DNA of 38,189 nt. Origin: Pseudomonadota bacterium. GTDB lineage: Bacteria; Desulfobacterota; JAPLJL01. The notes beneath the pieces were generated by a model that was not told the origin of the DNA, did not search any database, and saw only the letters and a program-made list of their open reading frames with translations. A program made the position numbers and the translations under genes. Shown one piece after another: positions 1-8,415 of the stretch; position 1 is the stretch's first letter, and each line of letters opens with the position of its first letter. Location: positions 1 through 38,189 of the forward strand of contig JAPLJI010000065.1 of NCBI GenBank assembly GCA_026388655.1. The letters are read 5' to 3'.

Positions 1-400
1 TAATGAACAGGGTCAGGTAATGATCCGCCGCGTCCACCAGCGCTCCCACGAGGAGAACGGCGATCCCGTAGAAAATCAGGATGTGCATCAGCCCGGGGTA
101 AAGCTCCCGCAGGGGCCGAAGCTGGAGGGCGCCGTCCCGGATGAATCTCCAGAGGCGCTTGAAGTAGTTGCCCATGACGGAGGGGCTTTCTACCAGGAGG
201 AAGACATCCTCCAGCATCCCTTTCAACCCGGGCTTAAATGCGCCTTCCCGGCCTTCGATCTTCCCCATCCGCCAGATGTTGAAACGGCGGTAGATCCCAT
301 AAACCAGGAAGACGACCGCCAGGACCGAAAGGACATAATGTCCTATCTCCAGCGCGTGGGGGATATTCCCAAAAACTTCCCGATGTGCATTTTCAATCAT
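1..400 (-). CDS. ETF-associated membrane Fe-S oxidoreductase, N-terminal part (runs off left edge)
   Basis: Only the first 133 residues are visible; the gene continues past base 1. It starts with ATG at 400-398, preceded by an AGGAG ribosome site that overlaps the end of etfA. The visible part has one membrane segment near residues 15-38 (HALEIGHYVLSVLAVVFLVY) and another near residues 106-130, joined by a basic loop. This matches the nitrate-reductase-gamma-like N-terminus of the large membrane (Fe-S)-binding proteins encoded beside etfBA in anaerobes, which are thought to pass electrons between ETF and the quinone pool. The cysteine-rich Fe-S part would lie outside the window, so the call rests on the membrane domain and on position. 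The 8-bp gap to etfA indicates co-transcription. An unrelated two-helix membrane protein remains possible. Confidence 0.7.
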   Translation of the reverse strand, partial: MIENAHREVFGNIPHALEIGHYVLSVLAVVFLVYGIYRRFNIWRMGKIEGREGAFKPGLKGMLEDVFLLVESPSVMGNYFKRLWRFIRDGALQLRPLRELYPGLMHILIFYGIAVLLVGALVDAADHYLTLFI

Positions 401-407
401 TGTTTTT

Positions 408-1406
408 CTACTCCTGGGCTTTCAGTTTTTTAACCTCTTCGGTCAGGATCGGGACGACCTTGAACAGGTCGCCGACGATCCCGTAATCGGCTTTCTGAAA
501 GATCGGGGCATCCGCGTCCTTATTAACAGCCACGATGAACTTGGAGGTGCGCATCCCGGCCAGGTGCTGGATGGCCCCGGAGATTCCGCAGGCGATGTAA
601 AGGGTGGGGTTGACGACCTTGCCGGTCTGTCCGACCTGCATGTCGATCGGGGCAAAGCCGGAGTCGACCGCGGCACGGGAGGCGCCCACGGTGGTACCCG
701 ACCCGAAAGCCTCGGCCAGATCCCAGAGGATTTTGTAATTATCGGCCGCCTTCATGGCCCGGCCCCCGGAAATGATGATGGTGGCTTCAGTCAGGTCCAC
801 GGTTTCCTTGGCGCCCTTGACGATTTCTTTCAGGACGGTCTTCAGGTCCTTGGGGGCCTCGACGGACACCTTTTCGATCTGGGCCTGCTTGCCCTCCTGC
901 TTCGGGGCCACCGCCAGGACGTTGGGCCGGACGGTCGCCATCTGGGGCTTGGCTTCCGGGATGTTGGCTTCCACCAGCGCCTTGCCGGCGTACATCGGCC
1001 GGACCGGGCTCAGGAGTTTCTGGCCGTCCAACTGGATCTTGATGCAGTCGGAGGCCAGCCCGGTGCCGAGCTTGGCCGCCACCCGGGGGAAGAGGTCCTT
1101 GCCCTGGGCCGAGGCCGGTCCCAAAAGGATGACCGGCTGGTACTGCTTGGCCAGGTTCGCGATGACCTGGGCGTAACTAACCGCCAGGTAGCTTTTCAGG
1201 GCGTCGTTGTCGGCGATGATGACCTTGTCCGCCCCGTATCCACCCAGCTCCTTGACCATCGTTTCCAGGCCGCTTCCCAGGGTTATCGCCACCAGCTGGG
1301 CCCCCAGATCGTTGGCGATGGACCGGGCGCCGGAAAGGAGCTCCAGCGCGCTCTTTTTCAACTTTCCGTCTTTATGTTCGGCGTATATCCATACCTCGTT
1401 AGCCAT
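408..1406 (-). CDS. etfA: Electron transfer flavoprotein, alpha subunit
   Basis: 332 residues, a usual length for EtfA. The N-terminal alpha/beta domain opens with [20 protein letters not shown]. The C-terminal FAD domain carries ISGGRAMK near residue 212, then [19 protein letters not shown] and the family signature [17 protein letters not shown] near 270, followed by [12 protein letters not shown]. EtfA binds FAD and with EtfB carries electrons from acyl-CoA dehydrogenases to a membrane oxidoreductase. It lies between etfB (61 bp upstream) and the membrane Fe-S protein (8 bp downstream), so the three form one minus-strand operon. A GGAGGAA ribosome site precedes the ATG. No sign of damage. 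There is no extra ferredoxin domain at the N-terminus, unlike some bifurcating EtfA proteins. Confidence 0.95.
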   Translation of the reverse strand: MANEVWIYAEHKDGKLKKSALELLSGARSIANDLGAQLVAITLGSGLETMVKELGGYGADKVIIADNDALKSYLAVSYAQVIANLAKQYQPVILLGPASAQGKDLFPRVAAKLGTGLASDCIKIQLDGQKLLSPVRPMYAGKALVEANIPEAKPQMATVRPNVLAVAPKQEGKQAQIEKVSVEAPKDLKTVLKEIVKGAKETVDLTEATIIISGGRAMKAADNYKILWDLAEAFGSGTTVGASRAAVDSGFAPIDMQVGQTGKVVNPTLYIACGISGAIQHLAGMRTSKFIVAVNKDADAPIFQKADYGIVGDLFKVVPILTEEVKKLKAQE

Positions 1407-1466
1407 GGTGTTATTCCTCCTTCTAATAAATAGTTCGGTCGCAAGTCATGGTTCGCCCTTGCGAGG

Positions 1467-2264
1467 TTAAACGACCTTTGCCTCTTCCCGAAGCATCTTC
1501 ACCAGCGCGCGGGCCGCGTCCTCCGGCTCGCCCGGGATGATCTTCCCCGGCGCTTTTTCCGCGGGCAGGAAATACTTTTTGACTTTCAGCTTGGCCCCTT
1601 TGGCCCCCACCTCTTCGGCCTTCAGGCCGAGGGCGCCCAGATTGATCTCTTTAAAGGGCTTGGACTTGGCTTTCATGATTCCGGGCAGAGAGGCATAACG
1701 AGGTTCGTTCAAACCTTTTTCCGCGGCGACGATGGCGGGCAGGTCCACTTCCAGGACTTCCTTGGCTCCGCCCTCGATCCGGCGGTAACAGGTGGCTTTC
1801 TTGCCGTCATCGGAGACTACCAGTTTGTCGATGACCATGGCCTGGGGCATCCCCAGGAACTCGGCGACCATCTGCGGGACCTGAGCGGAGTCGTCGTCGA
1901 TCGCCTGTTTCCCGCAGAGAATCAGATCGAAATTTTCCGGCTCCATGACCTTGGCCAGGGCCTTGGCCGTGGCGTAGCAGTCGGCTCCTTCCAGGGCCGG
2001 GTCGTCGATCAGGATCCCGGAGTCCGCTCCCATGGCCAGGCCGGTGCGGATGGTTTCCACCGAGCGCTTAGGCCCCATGGAAATGATGGTGACAGTGCTG
2101 CCGGCTTTTTTCTCCTTGATCCGGAGAGCCTCTTCAACCGCGTACTCATCGTATGGATTCATAACCCACTTGATTCCATCCACGACGATCCCGGAGGCAT
2201 CGTCCTTAATTCGGATTTTGGTTTCGGTATCCGGAACCTGCTTCATTAAAACTCCAATTTTCAC
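1467..2264 (-). CDS. etfB: Electron transfer flavoprotein, beta subunit
   Basis: I choose the GTG at 2264-2262, giving 265 residues that begin MKIGVLMKQVPDTETKIRIK. An AGGAGG ribosome site sits 5-6 bases upstream, and this start matches where EtfB proteins usually begin. The longer frame from an ATG at 2318 adds 18 residues unlike the family and would place the ribosome site inside the gene. Diagnostic pieces are NPYDEYAVEEALRIKE, MGADSGILIDD and the AMP/FAD-contact region AIDDDSAQVPQMVAEFLGMP near residue 120. EtfB pairs with EtfA to form the soluble electron carrier of beta-oxidation. It is the first gene of the operon; a promoter candidate is listed separately. Confidence 0.95.
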   Translation of the reverse strand: MKIGVLMKQVPDTETKIRIKDDASGIVVDGIKWVMNPYDEYAVEEALRIKEKKAGSTVTIISMGPKRSVETIRTGLAMGADSGILIDDPALEGADCYATAKALAKVMEPENFDLILCGKQAIDDDSAQVPQMVAEFLGMPQAMVIDKLVVSDDGKKATCYRRIEGGAKEVLEVDLPAIVAAEKGLNEPRYASLPGIMKAKSKPFKEINLGALGLKAEEVGAKGAKLKVKKYFLPAEKAPGKIIPGEPEDAARALVKMLREEAKVV

Positions 2265-2333
2265 CTTAACCCTCCTTTCTTTAAATTCAAATAATTTCTT
2301 AACTGCAAATGTATACAATTTTTTACTAGGCTA

Positions 2334-2362
2334 CTAATAATTTCTCCTAAAGTAAATGTCAA
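2334..2362 (-). promoter_or_regulatory. Candidate sigma-70 promoter of the etfBA operon
   Basis: On the minus strand a perfect TTGACA (2362-2357) is followed after 17 bases by TATTAG (2339-2334), four of six matches to the -10 consensus. It lies about 70 bases upstream of the etfB GTG, in an AT-rich leader. Seen directly; activity is inferred. Confidence 0.5.
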
Positions 2363-2406
2363 GGGTGTGCCTGGAACCGGCTTTTTTCAAAAATTAGCCG
2401 TTACTA

Positions 2407-3732
2407 TCAAGGAAGAATTCTAATGCCGGCATAATGTTTTTTTACCCATTCCAACTCCTGTTTTCGGGATCGGATCTCTCCATCCACCCTCTGGTCTAAA
2501 AGGCGGCCGAGGATTTCCTTGTAGATCGGCCCGGGAGGTATCCCCAATTTTTTCAGGTCGTTTCCATTGATTTCGGTTTTCCGGAAGGAGAGCCGGGAGA
2601 GGAATAGCCGGGCGGCTTTCCGGGCCGGTTCCTTTCCGCTTTGCGCCTCGAGAAAAAGCACGGCTTCCGGCGGGATACGTTCCAGCAGGCGGAAGACCCG
2701 GTGGTTGGCGGTCCGGCGGTCCTCCAGCCGGAGCAGAACCTCCGGCCCCGGCCTGCGGCCGCCGTCCACCTTCCCGGAAACCCGGGGGCTTAAACCCAGG
2801 CGTTTCCGCAGGCTTTCCCAGTCATTATTTTCCAACCCAGCGGTCAGCGCGGCCAGGTTTGCCACCCAGGGTTCAAACCCGGGAAACCTTTCCGTCAGGT
2901 TTTTATCCCTGAACCACTTGAGGCCGGATTGCAGGCGGGACATCACCCGGGAAAGTTCCGGATCGAATTTCAGGGAAGGATGGATCCCGGCCAGGACCCC
3001 GAGTTTCTCCATCCGGGAGAGAAGGGGGACCACGGCGGGGAGGGAAAGCGAGTGTCTGATTTCCGCAGTCAGCCGGGTTCCCGAAAGCCGGGAAATAATA
3101 TCTTCAGCCAGGGTTTTCTCGATCAAGCGCAGGTTATCGGGGGTGATCCGGAAACCCAGTCTCTGCTCAAAACGGAGAGCCCGGAAAATCCGGGTGGGAT
3201 CATCCTGAAAACTTTGCGGATGCAGGATCCTGAGCTTCCGGCTTTTCAGATCCGGCCCGCCTCCGAAGGGATCGATCAGTTTTCCGAATTCGGAAGGGCT
3301 CAGGCAAAGGGCCAGGCTGTTGATGGTGAAGTCCCTCCGGGAGAGGTCCTCCGCGATGCTCCCGGGCCGGACGCGGGGCAGGGCGGCGGGGTGAGGATAG
3401 GTTTCCTTCCGGGTGGTGGCCAGGTCGATCCGGTACTCGTCGGGGAGATACAGGGTGGCGGTGCCGAAACGGGGAAAAACCCGGATCCGGGTTTTTCCTT
3501 TCCGGGAGAATTCCCGGGCCAGCCGGACCGCGCCTCCCTGACCTTCCACGGCGATGTCCGCGTCCAGGTTTTCCCGGCGGAGGAGCAGGTCCCGGACAAA
3601 ACCACCCACGAGAAAAGTCCGGAGCCCGAGCTTCTCACCCACCCGTCCCAGACCGGAGAGGGTATTCCAGAGGGGTGGGGGCAAATCGCGTTTCCACCGC
3701 TGGCTCAGGCGCCGCTCCAGGTTGTTCTCCAT
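2407..3732 (-). CDS. tRNA nucleotidyltransferase / poly(A) polymerase family protein (CCA-adding type)
   Basis: 441 residues. The class II nucleotidyltransferase head is clear: LVGGFVRDLLL near residue 42, the metal-binding LDADIAVEG near 57, the arginine motif RRDFTINSLAL near 131, then DPFGGGPDL and DDPTRIFRALRFEQRLGF near 180, which leads into the RNA-binding neck. Enzymes of this family add or repair the 3' CCA of tRNA, or polyadenylate RNA; sequence alone does not separate the two. No HD phosphohydrolase motif is seen in the C-terminal half, which is arginine-rich and helical. The tRNA gene in this window already encodes its CCA, so a repair role would suffice for that tRNA. It is transcribed alone, 70 bp upstream of etfB and in the same direction. 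No strong ribosome site precedes the ATG. Confidence 0.85.
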   Translation of the reverse strand: MENNLERRLSQRWKRDLPPPLWNTLSGLGRVGEKLGLRTFLVGGFVRDLLLRRENLDADIAVEGQGGAVRLAREFSRKGKTRIRVFPRFGTATLYLPDEYRIDLATTRKETYPHPAALPRVRPGSIAEDLSRRDFTINSLALCLSPSEFGKLIDPFGGGPDLKSRKLRILHPQSFQDDPTRIFRALRFEQRLGFRITPDNLRLIEKTLAEDIISRLSGTRLTAEIRHSLSLPAVVPLLSRMEKLGVLAGIHPSLKFDPELSRVMSRLQSGLKWFRDKNLTERFPGFEPWVANLAALTAGLENNDWESLRKRLGLSPRVSGKVDGGRRPGPEVLLRLEDRRTANHRVFRLLERIPPEAVLFLEAQSGKEPARKAARLFLSRLSFRKTEINGNDLKKLGIPPGPIYKEILGRLLDQRVDGEIRSRKQELEWVKKHYAGIRILP

Positions 3733-4010
3733 ATATTGGATTTTTTCCGGGGTTATCGAGTCACCCTAACTAAAACTACTAGAAAGGGTTTGAGGGTTCA
3801 AGGGCGAAGAGCAAAGTGCAAAGCGCGGAGAGCAAAGTGAAAAATCAATATGCGATGAGTTTAAAGCAGCCGGTAACCGGTCGCCGTTCGTCATCGAAAA
3901 CAACGGATTTGGGGTCAAGCCCGGAATGGCAAATTAAGGGAAATTTCGACTAGACTCTGGAAGAGTTGGCCTTAACGGGTTACATTTTTGGCTGAAAAAG
4001 GAGAAGAGTT
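3733..4010. other. Intergenic gap between divergent genes, with a themed short-repeat tract
   Basis: No gene seen. Bases 3793-3840 hold a degenerate repeat on the theme GAGCAAAGTGCAAAG. The right end holds the AAAGGAG ribosome site (about 3997-4003) for the next gene. No convincing promoter was picked out for either gene. Confidence 0.6.
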
Positions 4011-4799
4011 TTGGCACGAGATCCGAAATTAAAGAAATACCTGGAGGTGGGGGTCAAGGCCGCGGAAGAAGCCGGGACGATTCTTCTCCGGGAACGGGGA
4101 CGGCGGCGGGAGATCCGGTACAAGGGCGAGATTAACCTGGTCACCGACGCGGATCTGAAGTCCCAGGAAGCCCTGGTCGGAACGATCAGCCGGGCCTTTC
4201 CCGGCCATGCTTTCCTGGTGGAGGAGAAGGATAAAAGTCTTTCCCGCCGGGAATCGGATTGCCGCTGGATCATTGATCCGCTCGACGGGACCACCAATTT
4301 CGTCCACGGTTACCCCTTTTTTTCGATCTCCATAGCCCTCGAGGTGAAAAACCGGGTGGAGCTGGGAATCGTGTATCTGCCGTTTTTACAGGAAATGTTC
4401 ACCGCCGTTCGGGGAGAGGGGGCTTTCCTGAATCGAAAGAAAATCCGGGTATCCCGGGCGGGAAAAATCGGCAAGAGCCTACTGGTCACGGGTTTCCCCT
4501 ATTACATTCACGAGCGCTCCCGGAGGGTGCTGGCGGAGTTTAACCGGGTGGTCCGGGCGGCCCGGGGCATCCGCCGGGACGGTTCGGCGGCCATCGACTT
4601 GGCCTTCGTGGCCTGCGGCCGTTTTGACGGTTTCTTCGAGCGGGATCTCAAGATCTGGGACGTGTCAGGCGGGGACCTGCTGGTGACGGAAGCGGGGGGA
4701 AGAGTGACCGATTACCGCGCGGGCCGCTCCGGGCTTCCGTCCGAGATCGTGGCGACCAATGGAAAAATTCATCGGCAGTTGCTAAATTTGGTGAAATAG
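4011..4799 (+). CDS. Inositol monophosphatase family protein
   Basis: 262 residues, the usual size for this Mg/Li-sensitive phosphatase family. The metal site is complete: VEEKD near residue 71, then WIIDPLDGTTNFVHG near 86-100 (motif A), and IWDVSGGDLLVTEAGG near 218 (motif B). Members hydrolyse myo-inositol phosphates, fructose-1,6-bisphosphate or related sugar phosphates, and the true substrate cannot be read from the sequence. The start is TTG at 4011, preceded by AAAAAGGAG at a normal distance; no ATG lies at a plausible position. It stands alone, divergent from the CCA-type gene and followed by a repeat tract, so it is probably monocistronic. Confidence 0.9.
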   Translation: MARDPKLKKYLEVGVKAAEEAGTILLRERGRRREIRYKGEINLVTDADLKSQEALVGTISRAFPGHAFLVEEKDKSLSRRESDCRWIIDPLDGTTNFVHGYPFFSISIALEVKNRVELGIVYLPFLQEMFTAVRGEGAFLNRKKIRVSRAGKIGKSLLVTGFPYYIHERSRRVLAEFNRVVRAARGIRRDGSAAIDLAFVACGRFDGFFERDLKIWDVSGGDLLVTEAGGRVTDYRAGRSGLPSEIVATNGKIHRQLLNLVK

Positions 4800-4805
4800 A
4801 AGCAG

Positions 4806-4974
4806 GGTTGCAGAGGTTCAAGGTTCACGGTTCAAAGGTTAAGAAGTTAAAGACGGGAGAAAAGAAGGTTCAAGGTTCACGGTTCACGGTTAAGAGGTTA
4901 AAAAGGAAGAAAAGTTGAAAAAAAAGGTTCCGGATTTTCTGAACCTTTGAACCTTGAACGGTGAACTTGGAACC
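4806..4974. repeat. Themed GTTCAAGGTTCACGG repeat, arranged as an inverted pair
   Basis: Direct degenerate copies of GGTTCAAGGTTCACGG occur at about 4815-4840 and 4866-4895. The reverse-complement theme (GAACCTTTGAACCTTGAACGG) occurs at about 4938-4973, so the tract can fold into a long imperfect hairpin. The same theme recurs at 26427-26573. Confidence 0.8.
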
Positions 4975-5007
4975 ATGAATTTGATAAGTTGAATAGTTAG
5001 AAATGAA

Positions 5008-5223
5008 ATGAAAGCCAAGGGTTTGATCCGGATTAATTCAGACGGGTGTAAAGGCTGCGCCTTCTGCGTGGAGTTTTGCCCCCGGAAGGCGATCAGGATT
5101 TCCGACCAGAACAACGCGGCCGGGTATTACCCCGCCATCTTTGACGAGGAGGCGGGTTGCACCGGTTGCGCCCAGTGCGCGGTGATGTGCCCGGAGGTGG
5201 TGATTGAAGTCTTCCGCGAATAA
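5008..5223 (+). CDS. korD: 2-oxoacid:ferredoxin oxidoreductase, delta (ferredoxin) subunit
   Basis: A 71-residue protein with two classical [4Fe-4S] motifs, CKGCAFCVEFCP near residue 14 and CTGCAQCAVMCP near 51. It is the small electron-accepting subunit that takes electrons from the thiamine-diphosphate centre of the beta subunit and hands them to external ferredoxin. It is the first gene of the operon and overlaps the alpha gene by 20 bases, which supports translational coupling. The ATG at 5008 is used; another ATG at 5003 is out of frame. No strong ribosome site is visible. The kor symbol is by analogy; valine- or indolepyruvate-type enzymes share this layout. Confidence 0.9.
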   Translation: MKAKGLIRINSDGCKGCAFCVEFCPRKAIRISDQNNAAGYYPAIFDEEAGCTGCAQCAVMCPEVVIEVFRE

Positions 5224-6292
5224 GGTGCTGCTCTCCGGCAACCACGCGGTGGCCGAGGCGGCCATCCGGGCGGGATGCCACCTTTACTTCGGCTACCCGA
5301 TCACGCCCCAGAACGAGATTCCCGAGTACATGTCGGAGCATCTGCCCAAGATCAAAGGCGGAGCCTTCGTCCAGGCCGAGAGCGAGCTGGCCGCGATCAA
5401 CATGGTTCTGGGCGCCGCCGCCACCGGCCGGCGGGTGATGACCACCAGCTCGAGTCCGGGGATCAGCCTGATGCAGGAAGGGATCTCATACCTCGCGGCG
5501 CTGGAGCTCCCTTGTGTCATCGCCAACATGGTCCGGGGCGGCCCCGGACTGGGGAACATCGCTACCGCCCAGTCGGATTACTTTCAGTCTACCCGCGGCG
5601 GGGGGCACGGCGATTACCGGACGATCACCCTGGCTCCCTGCACCGTCCAAGAGATCTACGATCTGACCCAGCTGGGTTTTTACCTCGCGGACAAGTACCG
5701 CGGCCCGGTCATCATCCAGGGCGAGGGTCTGCTCGGGCAGATGGTTGAACCGGTGGAGTTGAAGGAACCGGATAAAAAGGACCTGCCTCCCAAGGACTGG
5801 GCCCTGACCGGAGCCAAGGACCGTCCTGGCCGGATGCTCCGCTCCCTGATCCTCGAGGAGGGGATTCTCGAAGAGCACAACTGGAAGCTCAACCGGAAAT
5901 ACCTGGAGATCGAGAAAAAGGAAAAGCGTTTTGAGTCCTTCCGGATGGAGGATGCCAACCTGGCGGTGGTTGCTTACGGCTCGGTGGCGAGGATTGCCAA
6001 GGGGGCAATCAAGCGGGTCCGGGAGGAGGGGCTCAAGGTGGGGATGATCCGGCCGATTTCCCTCTGGCCTTTCCCGGGCGAGGCGATCCGCAAGGCGGCG
6101 GAAAAGGTCTCCCAGTTCCTGGTGATAGAGCTTTCCTGCGGCCAGATGATCGAGGATGTGCGCCTGGCCCTGGCGGGAAAGGCGGAAGTGAACTTTTACG
6201 GGCGTCCCGGGGGAGGGGTAATCCCCAATCCCGCCGAATTCGGAAGGGTGATCTCCCGGAACTATTACCAGAAGGTGAGGAAGGCGCGGTGA
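5204..6292 (+). CDS. korA: 2-oxoacid:ferredoxin oxidoreductase, alpha subunit
   Basis: 362 residues. The pyrimidine-binding domain begins GNHAVAEAAIRAGCHLYFGYPITPQNEIPEYM, followed by FVQAESELAAINMVLGAA near 55, TTSSSPGISLMQEGISYLAALELPCV and VRGGPGLGNIATAQSDY. The C-terminal transketolase-like part holds VVAYGSVARIAKGAI and IRPISLWPFPGEAI. With the beta subunit it oxidatively decarboxylates a 2-oxoacid to an acyl-CoA. The start is TTG at 5204, supported by GGAGG eight bases upstream and by overlap with the ferredoxin gene; the GTG at 5225 has no ribosome site. The substrate (2-oxoglutarate, branched-chain or aromatic 2-oxoacid) is not decided by the sequence. GTG of the next gene overlaps its stop by four bases. 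Confidence 0.93.
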   Translation: MKSSANKVLLSGNHAVAEAAIRAGCHLYFGYPITPQNEIPEYMSEHLPKIKGGAFVQAESELAAINMVLGAAATGRRVMTTSSSPGISLMQEGISYLAALELPCVIANMVRGGPGLGNIATAQSDYFQSTRGGGHGDYRTITLAPCTVQEIYDLTQLGFYLADKYRGPVIIQGEGLLGQMVEPVELKEPDKKDLPPKDWALTGAKDRPGRMLRSLILEEGILEEHNWKLNRKYLEIEKKEKRFESFRMEDANLAVVAYGSVARIAKGAIKRVREEGLKVGMIRPISLWPFPGEAIRKAAEKVSQFLVIELSCGQMIEDVRLALAGKAEVNFYGRPGGGVIPNPAEFGRVISRNYYQKVRKAR

Positions 6293-7047
6293 AGAAGGTT
6301 TTCGAACGCCCCCGCCTGCTCAAGCCGGCGACTTTTCATTTCTGCCCGGGCTGCGGACATAATATTCTGCATCGGGTGATCGCCGAGGTTCTGGAGGAAA
6401 GCGATTTTCGCGAGCGGGCGATCATGATCGCCCCAGTCGGGTGCGCGGTGCTGGCCTATTTTTACCTGGACATCGACGTGACCGAGGCCCCCCACGGCCG
6501 CTGCACCGCGGTGGCCACCGGAATCAAAAGGGCGATCCCCAACAGCCTGGTCTTTACCTACCAGGGGGACGGGGACCTGGCCTCGATCGGAGCGGGGGAA
6601 ACCCTCCACGCCGCGGGCCGGGGCGAAAAGGTGACCACGATTTACGTCAATAACGCCAATTACGGCATGACCGGCGGGCAGATGGCTCCCACCACCATGC
6701 TCAACCAGGTGACCACCACCTGTTCGGCCGGCCGCTCGGCGGAAAGGGAGGGCTATCCCCTGGATATGAGCAAGATCCTGGCTTCGCTGCCGGGCGTGTG
6801 TTACGTGGAAAGGGTGGCGCTGACCTCGCCGGCGAATGTCCAGAAGTTCAAGAAAGCCCTCCGGAAGGCTTTTCAATATCAGACCGAGGGTCTGGGTTTT
6901 TCCCTGATCGAGGTGCTTTCCACCTGTCCGACCAATTGGAAACTGACCCCGGTGGACTCCCTGAAATGGATTGAAGAGGTGATGACCAAGTCCTATCCCC
7001 CCGGGGTGCTGGTGGACCGGAAAGCGAATCGAGGCGATAGTGAATAG
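6289..7047 (+). CDS. korB: 2-oxoacid:ferredoxin oxidoreductase, beta subunit (thiamine diphosphate binding)
   Basis: 252 residues starting with GTG in a GTGA overlap with korA. Features: CPGCGHNILHRV near residue 17, where cysteines ligate an Fe-S cluster in related enzymes; PVGCAVLAYFY; HGRCTAVATGIKRA; and the thiamine-diphosphate/Mg motif GDGDLASIGAGE near 87, then VNNANYGMTGGQMAPTT near 122. It forms the catalytic core with the alpha subunit. SLIEVLSTCPTNW near 205 is typical of the family end. The gap to the gamma gene (94 bp) is larger than the other joins in the operon and contains short themed repeats (GACCAACGGACC, GAGCTGAAAGC), yet the direction and function remain continuous. Confidence 0.95.
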   Translation: MKKVFERPRLLKPATFHFCPGCGHNILHRVIAEVLEESDFRERAIMIAPVGCAVLAYFYLDIDVTEAPHGRCTAVATGIKRAIPNSLVFTYQGDGDLASIGAGETLHAAGRGEKVTTIYVNNANYGMTGGQMAPTTMLNQVTTTCSAGRSAEREGYPLDMSKILASLPGVCYVERVALTSPANVQKFKKALRKAFQYQTEGLGFSLIEVLSTCPTNWKLTPVDSLKWIEEVMTKSYPPGVLVDRKANRGDSE

Positions 7048-7125
7048 ACCAACGGACCAACAGTCCAGCAGATCAACGAAAAAAAGCCTCGAGCTGAAAG
7101 CTGAATGTTGAGAGCTGAAAGCTTT
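7048..7125. repeat. Two short themed repeat tracts inside the kor operon
   Basis: GACCAACGGACCAACAGTCC (7047-7066) is followed by GAGCTGAAAGCTGAATG and GAGAGCTGAAAGC (7090-7122). The CCAAC theme recurs at 9586-9612. Its place inside an operon suggests the tracts are tolerated in transcribed DNA. Confidence 0.65.
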
Positions 7126-7141
7126 ATAAGGTGAAACAAGA

Positions 7142-7690
7142 ATGCTGACCAAGATGGTTTTTTCCGGGTTCGGCGGGCAGGGAATAATGATGATGGGTTA
7201 TGCCCTGGCCAACGCGGTGATGAAGGACGGCCACGAGGTCACCCTCCTGCCCGCCTACGGCGCGGAAGTGAGGGGAGGATCGGCCAACTGCACGATCGCG
7301 ATTTCGGATGACGAAATCGCTTCCCCGGTGGCTTCGGCCCCGGAATTCATCGTGGTGATGAGCACTCCGGCTTTCCTCCGATTCCAGAATCACATCAAGT
7401 CCGGGGGAATGCTCATCCTGAATTCTTCCCTGATCGAGGGTGAAACCATCCGCGAGGATATCAAGGTGATTCCGGTCCCGGCCGGGAAATGGGCGCTGGA
7501 ACTCGGGGACCTGCGGGTGGCGAACTTCGTGATGCTGGGGGCTTTCGCGCGGCTCACCGGCTTGGTGGCGCTCAAGTCCCTGGAGGAGGCCCTCGTTTCG
7601 CTCTTCCCGGCGCGCAAGGCCAAACTGCTCGAATTGAATCAGCGGGCGCTCCGCTTCGGTTACCAGACAATTGAAAAGGAGGAAAAGTAA
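7142..7690 (+). CDS. korC: 2-oxoacid:ferredoxin oxidoreductase, gamma subunit
   Basis: 182 residues. The protein opens with MVFSGFGGQGIMMMGYALANAV, the glycine-rich start of the gamma domain, followed by LLPAYGAEVRGGSANCTIAIS near 37, a near-invariant block in this family. The subunit helps in coenzyme A binding and subunit contact. An AAGGTG ribosome site lies about nine bases before the ATG. The stop codon TAA shares one base with the ATG of the ACT-domain gene, so the two are probably coupled in translation. Confidence 0.93.
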   Translation: MLTKMVFSGFGGQGIMMMGYALANAVMKDGHEVTLLPAYGAEVRGGSANCTIAISDDEIASPVASAPEFIVVMSTPAFLRFQNHIKSGGMLILNSSLIEGETIREDIKVIPVPAGKWALELGDLRVANFVMLGAFARLTGLVALKSLEEALVSLFPARKAKLLELNQRALRFGYQTIEKEEK

Positions 7691-8118
7691 TGGCTCTGCT
7701 TCAGCTTTCCGTGGTTTTACCCAATAAGCCGGGCCGGCTTTCCCGGGTCAGCGAGCTTCTGGGCAAGGAGGGAGTCAATATCCGGGCCATCACGGTGGTG
7801 GAGGCCAGCGACTTTTCTTCCATCCGGATGATGCTGGATGATCCGAAGAAAGGAATCAACGTTTTGAAATCCGCAGGCTATGAGTTGGAGGAAAGCGAGG
7901 TGGTGGCGGTGGAGATCCCGGACCAGCCCGGAGGATTGAACGCCATCCTGAAACCCCTGCGGGAGGCCGAGGTTAATGTCCAGTATCTTTATCCCTACAT
8001 TGGAAGAATGAGCAAGGATGCAATCATGATCCTGGGGGTGGACAATATCGAGAAGGCCAAGCAGGTTCTGGGGAAGAACTGGATCCGGTTGCTGGGGGAA
8101 GAGATTTATAATCTTTAA
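7690..8118 (+). CDS. Tandem ACT-domain protein, likely amino-acid sensor
   Basis: 142 residues forming two ACT domains in a row: LSVVLPNKPGRLSRVSELLG (residues 5-24) starts the first, and VAVEIPDQPGGLNAILKPL (about 76-94) the second. Both show the usual hydrophobic strand followed by PGxL before a helix. ACT domains bind amino acids or similar small ligands and control neighbouring enzymes. Stand-alone tandem-ACT genes of this size often accompany 2-oxoacid oxidoreductase and phenylacetate-CoA-ligase-type genes. The one-base overlap with korC suggests that it senses an amino acid related to the enzyme's 2-oxoacid, but the ligand is unknown. No ligase gene follows here. Confidence 0.88.
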   Translation: MALLQLSVVLPNKPGRLSRVSELLGKEGVNIRAITVVEASDFSSIRMMLDDPKKGINVLKSAGYELEESEVVAVEIPDQPGGLNAILKPLREAEVNVQYLYPYIGRMSKDAIMILGVDNIEKAKQVLGKNWIRLLGEEIYNL

Positions 8119-8189
8119 GTCCGGAGTCGAAAAACATTGGGTTCGAGGGTTCCAGGGTCCAAGGGAAAACCAAGCGATGAAGAAAGAAA

Positions 8190-8220
8190 GTAGTTGCCCG
8201 ATTTATCGGGCTTGTTTTTA
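8190..8220 (+). terminator. TTYA-loop hairpin copy 1, placed as terminator of the kor operon
   Basis: GTAGTTGCCCGATTTATCGG and the next two bases fold as GCCCGA-TTTA-TCGGGC and are followed by TTGTTTTTAT. The hairpin core is repeated at 12360, 16868 (inverted) and 24744. It lies 70 bases after the last operon gene, so termination is plausible, although the repeat itself is dispersed. Confidence 0.6.
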
Positions 8221-8289
8221 TAGGCCGATAACCGAACATTGGCAGACGCGACTTGAGAATCTTATTGTAAGGCAGGCAGATATAAAAAA

Positions 8290-8366
<77 letters not shown>

Positions 8367-8415
8367 ACTTGAAGTCTATTATAAGGATTTCGTCCAAAAT
8401 TCGTCAAATCCTGGA

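Noticed and set aside
20-433. 137-residue plus-strand frame at the left edge
   Set aside because: Antisense of the membrane Fe-S protein, which has a ribosome site, membrane helices and operon context.
2264-2318. Longer etfB start at ATG 2318
   Set aside because: The extension is unlike EtfB and would place the AGGAGG ribosome site inside the gene.
4806-4974. Possible CRISPR array in the GTTCAAGG tract
   Set aside because: Units are too short and degenerate, spacers are absent, and no cas gene is present.
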